A stretch of 64,000 bases of DNA, taken from positions 124,001 to 188,000 of the forward strand of contig JBILBA010000001.1 in assembly GCA_044353905.1 (NCBI GenBank), given 5' to 3'. The notes under the pieces are model-generated. The model worked only from the letters and a program-made list of their open reading frames with translations. It had not been told where the DNA came from and did not search any database. Origin of the DNA: MWH-TA3 sp044353905 (GTDB taxonomy: Bacteria; Actinomycetota; Actinomycetes; Actinomycetales; Microbacteriaceae). Positions 44,365 through 52,280 of this stretch are shown here, piece after piece; within the stretch, counting starts at the first letter, position 1, and every line of letters starts with the position of its first letter. The position numbers and the translations under genes are program-made.

Positions 44365-44395
44365 GCCCCCAGTTTATGCGGGGCATGGCTTCTTC
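44354..44395 (-). terminator. perfect 16-bp hairpin after nrdB covering the aldo/keto reductase start codon
   Basis: The arms GAAGAAGCCATGCCCC (44354-44369) and GGGGCATGGCTTCTTC (44380-44395) are exact reverse complements with a 10-nt loop. It starts 8 nt past the nrdB stop, so it can act as the nrdAB terminator. It has no U-run, which is common in high-GC actinobacteria. The ATG of the next gene (44364-44362) lies inside one arm, so read-through RNA would hide that start codon and its GGGG ribosome site. Confidence 0.65.
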
Positions 44396-44403
44396 GTTTC
44401 GGC

Positions 44404-45396
44404 TTAGGAGGCCTTGGCCGTGGCTCCCGAGTTGACCTCGTACGAGGTGTTGGTCGATTCGAAGAAGTTGACCAACTGCAGCGTGTCGTTCGCGGCAGCC
44501 ATCCACTTCGCCGGGTTCGCCACCTTGTAGTGTGCTTCGAAACCGAGCTCTTCGAGGCGACGATCGGCCATGTGCTTGGTGTACTGCGTGATGTACTCCG
44601 CGTTGAGACCGAGGATTCCGTTGGGAATCATCGCCTTGTTGTATTCCTCTTCCATCACGACGGAGTCGAGAATCATCTGCTTGATTTCGGCAGCGAATTC
44701 TTCCGTGGCAATGTCGGGGTTCTCTTCCAACACCGTGAGGATGAGGTTGATTCCGAACTTGAGGTGGAGCGACTCGTCGCGAACGATCCAGTCAACGAGC
44801 GAACCGAAGTTGCGCAGAAGGTTGCGCTGACGGAACGACAGGGCGACCATGAATCCGGTGTAGAACCAGATACCTTCCATGATGACCGAGTACGCAACGA
44901 GGTTACGGACGAAGTCCTGCTTGCCCTCGGTGGTCGTGATGTCGAGGCTTCGTTCGGCCATGCGCTTGATGAACTTGACTTCGAACTCTTCCTTGGCGGC
45001 AATCGCGGGGTGCTCGACGTGCTGAGCGTAGATCTTCTCGCGGTCCACGGGGAACGTCTCGAGGATGTACTCGAACGACATGCAGTGGTTCGCTTCTTCC
45101 CACATCTGCTTGGCGAGGTACAGGTGCGCCTCGGCGGCGTTGAGGTACGGGTAGACGCCAAACGCCAGTGCCTTGTTGACGATCAGTTCCGAGGGGTTGA
45201 AGAACGACATGAGGAACGTGATGGCTTCTCGTTCTTCATCGGTCATCTTCTTGAAGTCGGCGATGTCTTCGCCGAGCTGGATTTCGTTGGGGAACCAGGT
45301 GTTCGCAACGGCCTGGTTGTACAGGTCCATCGCCCACTGGTAACGAACGGGCTTCAGCAAAAGTCCGTCTTGAATTCCTGTTCCGAGAATTCCCAT
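44404..45396 (-). CDS. nrdB: ribonucleoside-diphosphate reductase beta subunit, class Ic-like (R2c)
   Basis: A 330-residue ferritin-like R2. Metal ligands, read by spacing against E. coli NrdB, are Glu70 (FNPSELIVNK), Glu101 and His104 (WEEANHCMSF), Glu174 (VIMEGIWFY), Glu208 and His211 (RDESLHLKF). Position 70 is Glu rather than Asp, and position 108, the radical Tyr122 of E. coli, is Phe. Both are hallmarks of class Ic (Chlamydia-type, Mn(IV)/Fe(III)) subunits. It supplies the radical to NrdA for deoxyribonucleotide synthesis. AGGAGTAATC precedes the ATG. Confidence 0.95.
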   Translation of the reverse strand: MGILGTGIQDGLLLKPVRYQWAMDLYNQAVANTWFPNEIQLGEDIADFKKMTDEEREAITFLMSFFNPSELIVNKALAFGVYPYLNAAEAHLYLAKQMWEEANHCMSFEYILETFPVDREKIYAQHVEHPAIAAKEEFEVKFIKRMAERSLDITTTEGKQDFVRNLVAYSVIMEGIWFYTGFMVALSFRQRNLLRNFGSLVDWIVRDESLHLKFGINLILTVLEENPDIATEEFAAEIKQMILDSVVMEEEYNKAMIPNGILGLNAEYITQYTKHMADRRLEELGFEAHYKVANPAKWMAAANDTLQLVNFFESTNTSYEVNSGATAKAS

Positions 45397-45452
45397 GATT
45401 ACTCCTAAGTGTTGTTGTGAAGGGTGGTTGCGGGGTTAGCCGCGAGTGGTTG

Positions 45453-45536
45453 TTACTGGCAGGAGTCGCACTGGAGGAGATCCATGGGATCTACCGGTAC
45501 CGAATACTCTCCTACGTTGGATTCGAGCGGATTCAT
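45453..45536 (-). CDS. out-of-frame NrdA C-terminal redox tail (27 aa, CDSCQ end)
   Basis: ATG at 45536 overlaps the nrdA TGA as ATGA, in the -1 frame, and opens a 27-residue frame ending VPVDPMDLLQCDSCQ before TAA. A C-x2-C pair at the extreme C terminus is the redox tail that all R1 subunits use to re-reduce the active site. The in-frame nrdA product lacks it. Either this is a separately translated tail, a -1 recoding product, or the true end of nrdA displaced by an indel. The -1 frame has a TGA one codon before this ATG, so any fusion must form right at the overlap. GGCGGTGAATC before the ATG could serve reinitiation. Confidence 0.7.
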   Translation of the reverse strand: MNPLESNVGEYSVPVDPMDLLQCDSCQ

Positions 45537-48001
45537 GATTCACCGCCCGTCGACGACGATCCACCGAAGCCGAAGCCTCGTCGGGGAGCGCCAGCCGCAA
45601 CGGGTTCTGCTGCGGGTGACGGGGCACCGGCGCTAGCGCCGAAGCCCTTCTTGGTTCCGCCACTGATTTCTTCGGCCTTGTTGACCTTGACAGTGGACTG
45701 TTCCGCGGTGTGGCGCGGTTTCATGTGCAAGTAGTAGGTCGTCTTGACGCCACGAGTCCACGCGCCGGTGTAGATGTCGACCATTTCGTCGATGTCTCGG
45801 GTTTCGAGGTACATGTTGCGGCTGATGGCCTGGTCAATCCACTTCTGGGCACGACCCGCAACCTCGAGGAACGAGTTGGGGTCGAGCTGGAAGCTGGTCT
45901 TGTAGATCGCCTTGATGTCATCCGGAATCGAGGCAATCCCCTGGATGTCACCCTGCGAACGGAGGATGTCTTCGCGAACCGACTCCCACAGACCGCGGTC
46001 CGAGAGAGCGTCGACGAGGTTGCGGTTCACTTCGAGGAACTTCCCGCTCGAGGTCGAGCGCGAGAAGATCTGCGAGAACTGCGGGTCGAGACCGGGGGTC
46101 GTGCCGGCGACGAGACCGATGGATGCGGTCGGTGCGATGGCCATGAGGGTCGCGTTGCGGATTCCACCCTTGACCTTGACGCGAAGCGCATCCCAGTCGA
46201 GGCGGGTCTTCCGAGAGATCTCGATTGCGACGCCGCGGTCTTTTTCGGCGAGGTCGATCGAGTCGAAGGGCACGAGTCCCTGCGACCAGCGCGAGCCCTC
46301 GAAGTTGTCGTAGGCACCGCGCTCGCGAGCGAGGTTTGCCGACTCATCGATGGCCGAGTACGAGATGTGCTCGGTGATTTCGTCGATGAGTTCGTAGGCC
46401 TCTTCGCTGTCATACGCGATTCCGAGACGCTCGCAAATGTCGGCGAAGCCCATGAGACCCAGCCCGACCGCGCGGTTTTCCTTGTTCGCCTTGTCGGCTT
46501 CGTGAACCGAGGAACGAGTGATGTCGATGAGGTTGTCGAGCTGGCGAACAGCAACGCGTGCGCTTTCGTCCATCTTGACCCAGTCGATTTTTCCAGCGAC
46601 GAGGTGCGTCGAGAGGTTGATCGATGCCAGGTTGCAGACCGACACGTTCTCGGCGTCCTGCGGGAGGCAGATCTCGGTGCAGAGGTTCGACGAGTGAATC
46701 GTGCCGGTGTTGTTGTTGAGGGCGCGAAGGTTGATCGTGTCTTTCCACGTCAGCCACGGGTGCGATGAGGACTGAAGCGAGATGAGAATCTGCTTGAACT
46801 GTTCGCGAGCCGAGATCTTCTTGAAGAGGTTCATCTCTCCGTTTTCGGCCATCGTGATGTATTCGGCGTAACGCTTCGAGAACGCAGCACCATACAGTTC
46901 GTTGAGGTCCGAGACCTCGAGCGGGTCAAACAAGTACCAGTCGTCGTCGTTCTGGGCGCGCTTCATGAACTCGTCCGAGATCCAGACGGCGGTGTTCGCG
47001 GTTCGCGTGCGGCGGTAGGGATCACCAGAGTTCTGACGGAGGTCGAGGAACTCGGGGAAGTCGAGGTGCCAGTTCTCCATGTAGAAGCAGAGCGCACCGA
47101 ACTTCTTGCCACCGCGTGAAATCGCGCGGAGGACCGAGTCGATGGTGTGCATGAACGGGATGGGTCCGGTCGAAACGGTGTTGTTCGAACGGATGGGCGA
47201 TCCCTGAGCGCGAAGCTTGGTGACCGAGAGTCCGATGCCGCCCGTTCCCTTCGTGAGCCACATCACATCGCGCGTGGTCTTGGCGATGTGCTCGATGTCG
47301 TCCTGCATCTCGAGAACGAAGCAGTTCGCGAGCTGCGGGTACGACGTGCCCGCGTTGACGAGGGTCGAACCGGCCGCCAAATACTCGAGCGTCGACATCT
47401 TGCGGTAGAACCGCAGCGCGACCTCGGTGGGGTTCGCTTCGTTGAGCGACAGGCCCATGGCGATGCGCATCCAGAAGTACTGGGGAACCTCGAGTGCGTC
47501 GCCGTTGCGGCCCTTGACGCCGTATCGGTTGTTGAGCGTGACAACGCCGATGTACTTGAGCAGTGAATCGTTCGCGGGCTCGAGAGCCGCCGCGAGTACG
47601 TCGAAGTCGAACATTTCGGTCAGACGTGAATCGAGCAGGCCTTCCTCGACACCGCGGCGAACATTCGCTTCGAAGTGCTCGGCGTGCAACTTCTTGAGTT
47701 CGTCCTGCGACGAGTAGTCACCGAGGACATTCTTGTAAATGGTCTTCAAGAGCAGGCGGGCGGCGATGGTGTCGAATCCGGGGTAGTCCTTCACGTTTTG
47801 AAGGGCAACCTGGATAACAGCTTCGTCGAGTTGCTGCGAGGTGATTCCGTCGAACAGCGTCAATTCGAGCTCGGTGCCGATCTGCGTGACCCAGGCGAGC
47901 TTGTCGGGGAACCCTTCGGCCGCGTCTTCGATCGCGAGGTTGATTTTGTTCGCGTCGTAGTTCTCGCGAGTTCCGTTTCGCTTGACAACCGTGATGTTCA
48001 T
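45533..48001 (-). CDS. nrdA: ribonucleoside-diphosphate reductase alpha subunit (R1)
   Basis: An 822-residue R1. The N-terminal ATP-cone (ITVVKRNGTRENYDANKINLAIEDA, about 1-95) is the allosteric activity site. The catalytic barrel has QLANCFVLEMQDD (first redox Cys), SSNLCTEICLPQDAENVSVCNLASINL (N-x-C-x-E with the thiyl Cys and the second redox Cys), and the radical-transfer Tyr pair in KTTYYLHMKPRH. After that comes about 50 residues of Gly/Ala-rich linker ending GGSSSTGGES at TGA. No C-terminal Cys pair is present in this frame; see the adjacent 27-aa frame. Tandem NrdR-box-like sites lie upstream. Confidence 0.93.
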   Translation of the reverse strand: MNITVVKRNGTRENYDANKINLAIEDAAEGFPDKLAWVTQIGTELELTLFDGITSQQLDEAVIQVALQNVKDYPGFDTIAARLLLKTIYKNVLGDYSSQDELKKLHAEHFEANVRRGVEEGLLDSRLTEMFDFDVLAAALEPANDSLLKYIGVVTLNNRYGVKGRNGDALEVPQYFWMRIAMGLSLNEANPTEVALRFYRKMSTLEYLAAGSTLVNAGTSYPQLANCFVLEMQDDIEHIAKTTRDVMWLTKGTGGIGLSVTKLRAQGSPIRSNNTVSTGPIPFMHTIDSVLRAISRGGKKFGALCFYMENWHLDFPEFLDLRQNSGDPYRRTRTANTAVWISDEFMKRAQNDDDWYLFDPLEVSDLNELYGAAFSKRYAEYITMAENGEMNLFKKISAREQFKQILISLQSSSHPWLTWKDTINLRALNNNTGTIHSSNLCTEICLPQDAENVSVCNLASINLSTHLVAGKIDWVKMDESARVAVRQLDNLIDITRSSVHEADKANKENRAVGLGLMGFADICERLGIAYDSEEAYELIDEITEHISYSAIDESANLARERGAYDNFEGSRWSQGLVPFDSIDLAEKDRGVAIEISRKTRLDWDALRVKVKGGIRNATLMAIAPTASIGLVAGTTPGLDPQFSQIFSRSTSSGKFLEVNRNLVDALSDRGLWESVREDILRSQGDIQGIASIPDDIKAIYKTSFQLDPNSFLEVAGRAQKWIDQAISRNMYLETRDIDEMVDIYTGAWTRGVKTTYYLHMKPRHTAEQSTVKVNKAEEISGGTKKGFGASAGAPSPAAEPVAAGAPRRGFGFGGSSSTGGES

Positions 48002-48085
48002 CGGATTGTGTCCCTTCAGTGCCTGAAATGTGCCGTCAAACGGCTAAATTGTGCGAATTGAGTGGTGGAAGTGTCTGGACCTAAA

Positions 48086-48133
48086 ACACTACATGTACGT
48101 GTTGCTTTTAGGCAAGAGCCCTATATGTTGTGG
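48086..48133 (-). promoter_or_regulatory. tandem NrdR boxes upstream of nrdA
   Basis: Two 16-mers, ACACTACATGTACGTG (48086) and GCCCTATATGTTGTGG (48118), start exactly 32 bp apart. The NrdR consensus is close to acaCwAtATaTwGtgt, and pairs about 31-32 bp apart are the known arrangement. The second is a good match (12 of 16), the first a partial one. NrdR represses nrd genes when dATP is high. They lie about 85-130 bp before the nrdA start in the 261-nt gap to the divergent MFS gene. Confidence 0.65.
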
Positions 48134-48249
48134 CGTGTCGTACACAATTGGGGATAACTTGTCCACGCTTTCCACAGGTTACGGCGCACCTCGGACGCAT
48201 TAAAGGTGCGTTTTCCACGAAATCACAAAACCGCCGTGCAATTGCGCCG

Positions 48250-48255
48250 TAGGCT
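48250..48255 (+). promoter_or_regulatory. -10 element of a leaderless promoter (MFS transporter)
   Basis: TAGGCT lies 7 nt before the ATG at 48263 and decides the start over the upstream in-frame ATG at 48206. Confidence 0.55.
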
Positions 48256-48262
48256 TGCCCAC

Positions 48263-49435
48263 ATGAAGCGTTACGGCCAGTTGTTGAGCATCCCGGGGGT
48301 CATCCCCGTCGTTCTCTCACAGTTACTCGCCCGCTTTCCCGGAGGAATGTTGACCATCGGGCTACTGATTCACTATCAAAAACAAACCGGAAACTTCACG
48401 GTGCCGGGGCTCGCGCTAGCGGCACTCTCCATCGGTCAGGCGATTTCGATTCCCATTGCCTCGCGCATGATCAGCAAATACGGCATCCGACTGGTGCTAG
48501 GCACACTGATTACGATCTGCACTGGCGCAACGCTGGTGGCGGCCCTCGTTGTTCTCGACACAATTCCAACCATCCTGCTCGGATTTGTCATCGGCGCGTC
48601 ACTGGCCCCGATCCAACCCGCCGCGCGCGCGGTGTACCCGTCGATCGTGCCTCAACGACAATTGCAGTCGTTGCAAGCACTGGACGCGAGCGTCCAAGAA
48701 CTGATCTGGATTACCGGTCCGGTCATTACCGTCTTTCTCGCCACGCAAGTCGACTCGACTACAGCCGTGCTGTCCACCATTGTTTTCGGTGCCGGCGGTG
48801 GGCTGTGGTTCCTCAGCCGCAAAGAGGTGGGCTCCGCTCAGCTCGAAAAATCGACCGGACGACTCGGATCTGTCCTCAAAAACCGTGCCGTCGTCATCGG
48901 CGTTGTGAGCGGATTCCTCGTGGTTGGGTCCTTCGGGGCAATCGAAGCCGCGACCGTCGCCGCATTTGGCAGCGAAAAGAATTCCCTCGCCGGTATCGTC
49001 CTGGGGCTCTGGGCGTTCTCGTCGCTCGTCGCAGGCCTCGCGATGGGACACACCCCGATGGGGCCCTGGTCGTTGTCTCGACGCCTCGGGGTCGTTGCTC
49101 TTGGCACCGGTCTCGCCATGTTCACGGTAGATCCAATCCTCCTGACCATCGCACTCTTCATTTCCGGGTTGGGCGTTGCGCCGGCCATGACCGTTCAATA
49201 CGCGATCGCCACCGAATCGGTATCCAAGGGAAACATCCCCGAGAGCCTCGGTTGGCTCGGAACGGGTTGGGTCGGCGGTGCAGCACTCGCGAGCGCCGTT
49301 GCCGGTGTCTCTATCGACACGTGGGGTGCGACCGGCGGCTTCGTCATCGCCACAGTTTTCGCGGGGCTCGCCGCACTCGTTCCCGCCCTGTTCGTCAAAT
49401 CTCTCCCCGATCTGCGCCACCTCGCCGCGCACTGA
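48263..49435 (+). CDS. major facilitator superfamily transporter
   Basis: A 390-residue protein from ATG 48263. About 12 helices in two halves; GMLTIGLLIHYQKQTGNF in the first loop and IASRMISKYGIRLVLG (MFS motif A-like, between helices 2 and 3) support the family. VYPSIVPQRQLQSLQALDASVQELIWITGPV resembles drug/sugar efflux proteins of actinobacteria. Substrate and direction are unknown. No regulator or biosynthetic gene is adjacent. It is divergent from nrdA. Confidence 0.87.
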   Translation: MKRYGQLLSIPGVIPVVLSQLLARFPGGMLTIGLLIHYQKQTGNFTVPGLALAALSIGQAISIPIASRMISKYGIRLVLGTLITICTGATLVAALVVLDTIPTILLGFVIGASLAPIQPAARAVYPSIVPQRQLQSLQALDASVQELIWITGPVITVFLATQVDSTTAVLSTIVFGAGGGLWFLSRKEVGSAQLEKSTGRLGSVLKNRAVVIGVVSGFLVVGSFGAIEAATVAAFGSEKNSLAGIVLGLWAFSSLVAGLAMGHTPMGPWSLSRRLGVVALGTGLAMFTVDPILLTIALFISGLGVAPAMTVQYAIATESVSKGNIPESLGWLGTGWVGGAALASAVAGVSIDTWGATGGFVIATVFAGLAALVPALFVKSLPDLRHLAAH

Positions 49436-49517
49436 TCCCTCAGGCGATGCACTTCGCATTCGCGGATCCCAAAAAATCTTTGGACATAATCATTAGGTAC
49501 CAAACGATTACGGGAGT

Positions 49518-50405
49518 ATGATGACGAACATGAAGAAAACACCGTTGTTCACTGTCCTCGCGCTCGCTGCGATTGCCCTGACTGGTTGCTCATCAACCAG
49601 CTCCGAACTCCCCGTCTCAAATGTCAACGGATACGAACCAGGGGCGCCCGCCGTCGGCGGGAGCAACAGTGACCTCGGTTCCGCTGCCGGCATTTCGTCG
49701 ATCCGTGACGAATCTGTCATTACAACGGCTTACGCTTTTCTGACTGGCGATAACCCCGTTGCGGTCGTCGACGAGCTGGAAAAGCAAAGTGCGGCCGCTC
49801 AAGGCAAGATTGACGGTCGGTCGGTCATGAGCGACGCCGACGGAAACGTCACGTCGATTTCCCTCACCGTTCGAATCCCTGCTGCCGCGGTCGATTCGTT
49901 CCTTACGGGACTGGACGAGATTGCCACGGTTCATAACCTCAGCCAGAACTCAACGGACGTAACGCTTATCGTCACCGACTACGAAGCGCGCATTTCTGCG
50001 CTGGAGACCTCCATCGCTCGATTCATCGCCCTCGGAAACTCTGCAAAGACGACGCAGGACCTGATCGAGATTGAGTCGGCCCTCGCTGAACGCCAGGCTC
50101 AACTCGAACAGTTGCAATCCGAGATGCGTTACTACTCCGACCAAATCGCACTGTCCACGGTTCAGATTGACATCGGACTGCCGGAAAGCGCGACCGACCC
50201 AATTCCCGATGATTTCTGGGGTGGAATCGTCGCCGGCTGGCACGGGCTTCTCGCGTTCTTCGGTGGAACACTAGTCGCATTCGGAATGGTCATTCCCTGG
50301 ATTCCCGTCATCGCCGGACTCGTTTGGCTGGGAATGTGGTTGGTGCGTCGTTTCGTCACCCGTCCATCAGGGACGTCCGCCGCGAAAAAGCCCGCGAAGC
50401 GCTAG
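49518..50405 (+). CDS. DUF4349 domain lipoprotein
   Basis: A 295-residue protein. A short signal peptide ends in lipobox LTGC (Cys near residue 24). DUF4349 follows (SIRDESVITTAYAFLTGDNP through VRIPAAAVDSFLTGLDEIATV), then a coiled-coil segment (ESALAERQAQLEQLQSEMRYY) and one C-terminal helix (about 245-280), with a basic tail. DUF4349 proteins are predicted envelope proteins of unknown role. The start could be either of two tandem ATGs; CGGGAG lies just before. The stop interlocks with that of the CoA-transferase. Confidence 0.87.
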   Translation: MMTNMKKTPLFTVLALAAIALTGCSSTSSELPVSNVNGYEPGAPAVGGSNSDLGSAAGISSIRDESVITTAYAFLTGDNPVAVVDELEKQSAAAQGKIDGRSVMSDADGNVTSISLTVRIPAAAVDSFLTGLDEIATVHNLSQNSTDVTLIVTDYEARISALETSIARFIALGNSAKTTQDLIEIESALAERQAQLEQLQSEMRYYSDQIALSTVQIDIGLPESATDPIPDDFWGGIVAGWHGLLAFFGGTLVAFGMVIPWIPVIAGLVWLGMWLVRRFVTRPSGTSAAKKPAKR

Positions 50406-51556
50406 TCGTCTGCGAGCCAACGCAAAACAGCGTTGGTGTGCTCACCGAGTGTCGGTGGCGCAGTGTGGTGCGTCGGAGTGACTTCGGTTGCTCCGGCGAA
50501 CCACCGCAGCGGTGGTCCGGGGATATCGATCGGACCCAGCGTTGAATGGTCAACCGACACGACGAGCCCCTGCGATCGAGTCTGGTCCCAGGAATACACC
50601 TCGTTCATCGACCGCACCTTGCCCGCGGGAACACCCGCGTCCGTGAGGGCCTCGAGGACGTCCACCACGTTCCAGGTCGACAGTGCGGTGTTGACGACGG
50701 CAATCAGGTCATCAAAATAAGTGACTCGTCCTGCGTTCGTGTCGAACCGCTCGTCGTGTTCGAGTGTGAGCACGCGACAAAGCGCCGCCCAATGGCCCTC
50801 CGTCCCGACCGCTATCTGCACGGGCGAGTCGGCGCAGTGGAAAAGCCCGTACGGCGCGAGGGACGGGTGGTGGTTACCCCGAGCGGTCCCCGCAACTCCC
50901 GCCACCGTCTGAGCCGTGCCTTGGTAAACGTGAGCGCCGACGGTCGACGCGAGAAGGGACGTGCGAATGATTTGCCCCTTGCCGGTTTTTTCCCGGTCGA
51001 AGAGAGCGGCGACGATTCCGAACGCACCGTTCATCCCGGCGAGAACATCAGAGATGGGGACTCCGACGCGTTGCGGGTCATCCGGACCAGACCCCGTCAC
51101 AGACATCAGTCCCGCCTCGCCTTGCGCGATTTGGTCGTATCCCGGTCGGGTCGCCTCGGGGCCGTCATGGCCGAAGCCCGTGATCGACAACAGGATGACG
51201 CGAGGGTTGAGTTCGTAAATTCGCGAGTCGTCGAACCCCAAGCGGGCGAGGGTTCCGACGCGGAAGTTTTCGATCACCACATCGGCTCGTTCGATGAGAG
51301 CCGTGAGAGCAGAGTTCCCTTCGTCGGACTTCAGGTCAAGAACGACGGATTCCTTGTTCCGATTGATCGACAAAAAGTAGGTCGATTCGCCGCCGACAAA
51401 TGGCGGGCCCCACCGCCTCGAATCATCGCCGTCGGGGGATTCGATTTTGATGACGCGCGCCCCCAGGTCGCCCAACATCTGCGCGGCCTGTGGTCCGGCG
51501 ACGGCGCGAGACAGGTCAACCACGAGGATGCCGTCAAGTGGTCCGCGCGAGCTCAT
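50402..51556 (-). CDS. family III CoA-transferase (CaiB/BaiF)
   Basis: A 384-residue protein from ATG 51556. PLDGILVVDLSRAVAGPQAAQMLGDLGARVIKIE, FLSINRNKESVVLDLKSDEG, VVIENFRVGTLARLGF and the catalytic Asp in PGYDQIAQGEAGLMSVTG are family III landmarks. It moves CoA between carboxylic acids. The pair of acids is unknown: no thioesterase, acyl-CoA dehydrogenase or carnitine gene is nearby. Its ATG lies 1 nt after the DedA stop, so they are co-translated, an unusual partner. Confidence 0.9.
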   Translation of the reverse strand: MSSRGPLDGILVVDLSRAVAGPQAAQMLGDLGARVIKIESPDGDDSRRWGPPFVGGESTYFLSINRNKESVVLDLKSDEGNSALTALIERADVVIENFRVGTLARLGFDDSRIYELNPRVILLSITGFGHDGPEATRPGYDQIAQGEAGLMSVTGSGPDDPQRVGVPISDVLAGMNGAFGIVAALFDREKTGKGQIIRTSLLASTVGAHVYQGTAQTVAGVAGTARGNHHPSLAPYGLFHCADSPVQIAVGTEGHWAALCRVLTLEHDERFDTNAGRVTYFDDLIAVVNTALSTWNVVDVLEALTDAGVPAGKVRSMNEVYSWDQTRSQGLVVSVDHSTLGPIDIPGPPLRWFAGATEVTPTHHTAPPTLGEHTNAVLRWLADD

Positions 51557-51557
51557 G

Positions 51558-52199
51558 TCAGTTGTCTCCGGCAACTTTGTTCGCGCGCCAGGCGCGATAA
51601 CCCGCGACAAGAGACATTGAGATCACGACACCCGCGATGACATACGCGGCGGATTTCACGCCGGGGATGAAGTGGGCACCGTATCCGACGAGGGTCAGAC
51701 CGACACCCCACATGATTGCACCGGTGGCGTTCGAGGTGAGGAAACGGTAATAGTCCATTCGTCCGATTCCGGCGATCCACGGAATGAACACGCGACCGTA
51801 CGGCACGAAACGGGCGACGACAACCGACCACCACCCGTACCGGTTGTACATCACTTCGACACCGGCAACGATTTTTGCCATGCGCGGACTGGTTCGCGCG
51901 TCGAGGTAGGGCCTGCCCAAATGTCGGCCCATCACAAATCCCAATTGATCCCCCATGAATGCGGCGATTCCCGTTCCGATGGCCAAAACGAAAACATCAA
52001 CCCCCATAATCGTGGCGGCTAGCAATCCTGACGCGAACAAGAGCGTGTCACCCGTGATGAACGGAATGAATGCACCGACGAAGAGCCCGGTCCCGGCGAA
52101 CACCAAACCCCAAATCAAGAGATAAAAGGCGATGACTCCGGCGGTCGCGATGGTGTCGTTGAACCACGGCAGCAGGTCTTCGGAAGCCGCCATAATCAT
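51558..52199 (-). CDS. DedA family membrane protein (VTT/SNARE-associated domain)
   Basis: A 213-residue protein with about five helices. FVGAFIPFITGDTLLFASGLLA, GDQLGFVMGRHLGRPYLDAR and VVVARFVPYGRVFIPWIAGIGRMDYYRFL (the conserved Arg of the RF-P segment) are DedA motifs. Some DedA proteins have been shown to flip undecaprenyl phosphate or phosphatidylethanolamine across the membrane. A second DedA gene lies at 53344 (+), with a glycosyltransferase between. The first residues MIM allow two starts. Confidence 0.88.
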   Translation of the reverse strand: MIMAASEDLLPWFNDTIATAGVIAFYLLIWGLVFAGTGLFVGAFIPFITGDTLLFASGLLAATIMGVDVFVLAIGTGIAAFMGDQLGFVMGRHLGRPYLDARTSPRMAKIVAGVEVMYNRYGWWSVVVARFVPYGRVFIPWIAGIGRMDYYRFLTSNATGAIMWGVGLTLVGYGAHFIPGVKSAAYVIAGVVISMSLVAGYRAWRANKVAGDN

Positions 52200-52280
52200 G
52201 CTTCTACCGTACCTCGTGCGTTAACCCGACATTTACCGAAAGTCCGCCAAAACGACACCCAGTTCACCGACTCTAAAGGT

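Noticed and set aside
43690..45408. 572-codon open frame on the plus strand across the aldo/keto reductase and nrdB
   Set aside because: It is a shadow of two well-supported minus-strand genes and crosses their boundary; no family likeness.
45560..45620. Classical X-XXY-YYZ slippery heptamer for -1 frameshifting in nrdA
   Set aside because: I found none near the end of the frame, and the -1 frame has a TGA one codon before the overlapping ATG, so an upstream slip could not produce the tail.
48002..48262. Possible cobalamin riboswitch or other RNA leader before nrdA
   Set aside because: No B12-box-like sequence or stable multi-stem fold seen; the stretch is better explained by NrdR boxes and promoters for nrdA and the MFS gene.
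48206..48262. Upstream in-frame ATG (48206) as start of the MFS transporter
   Set aside because: The extra 19 residues are basic and precede the leaderless -10 and ATG at 48263, which fit better.
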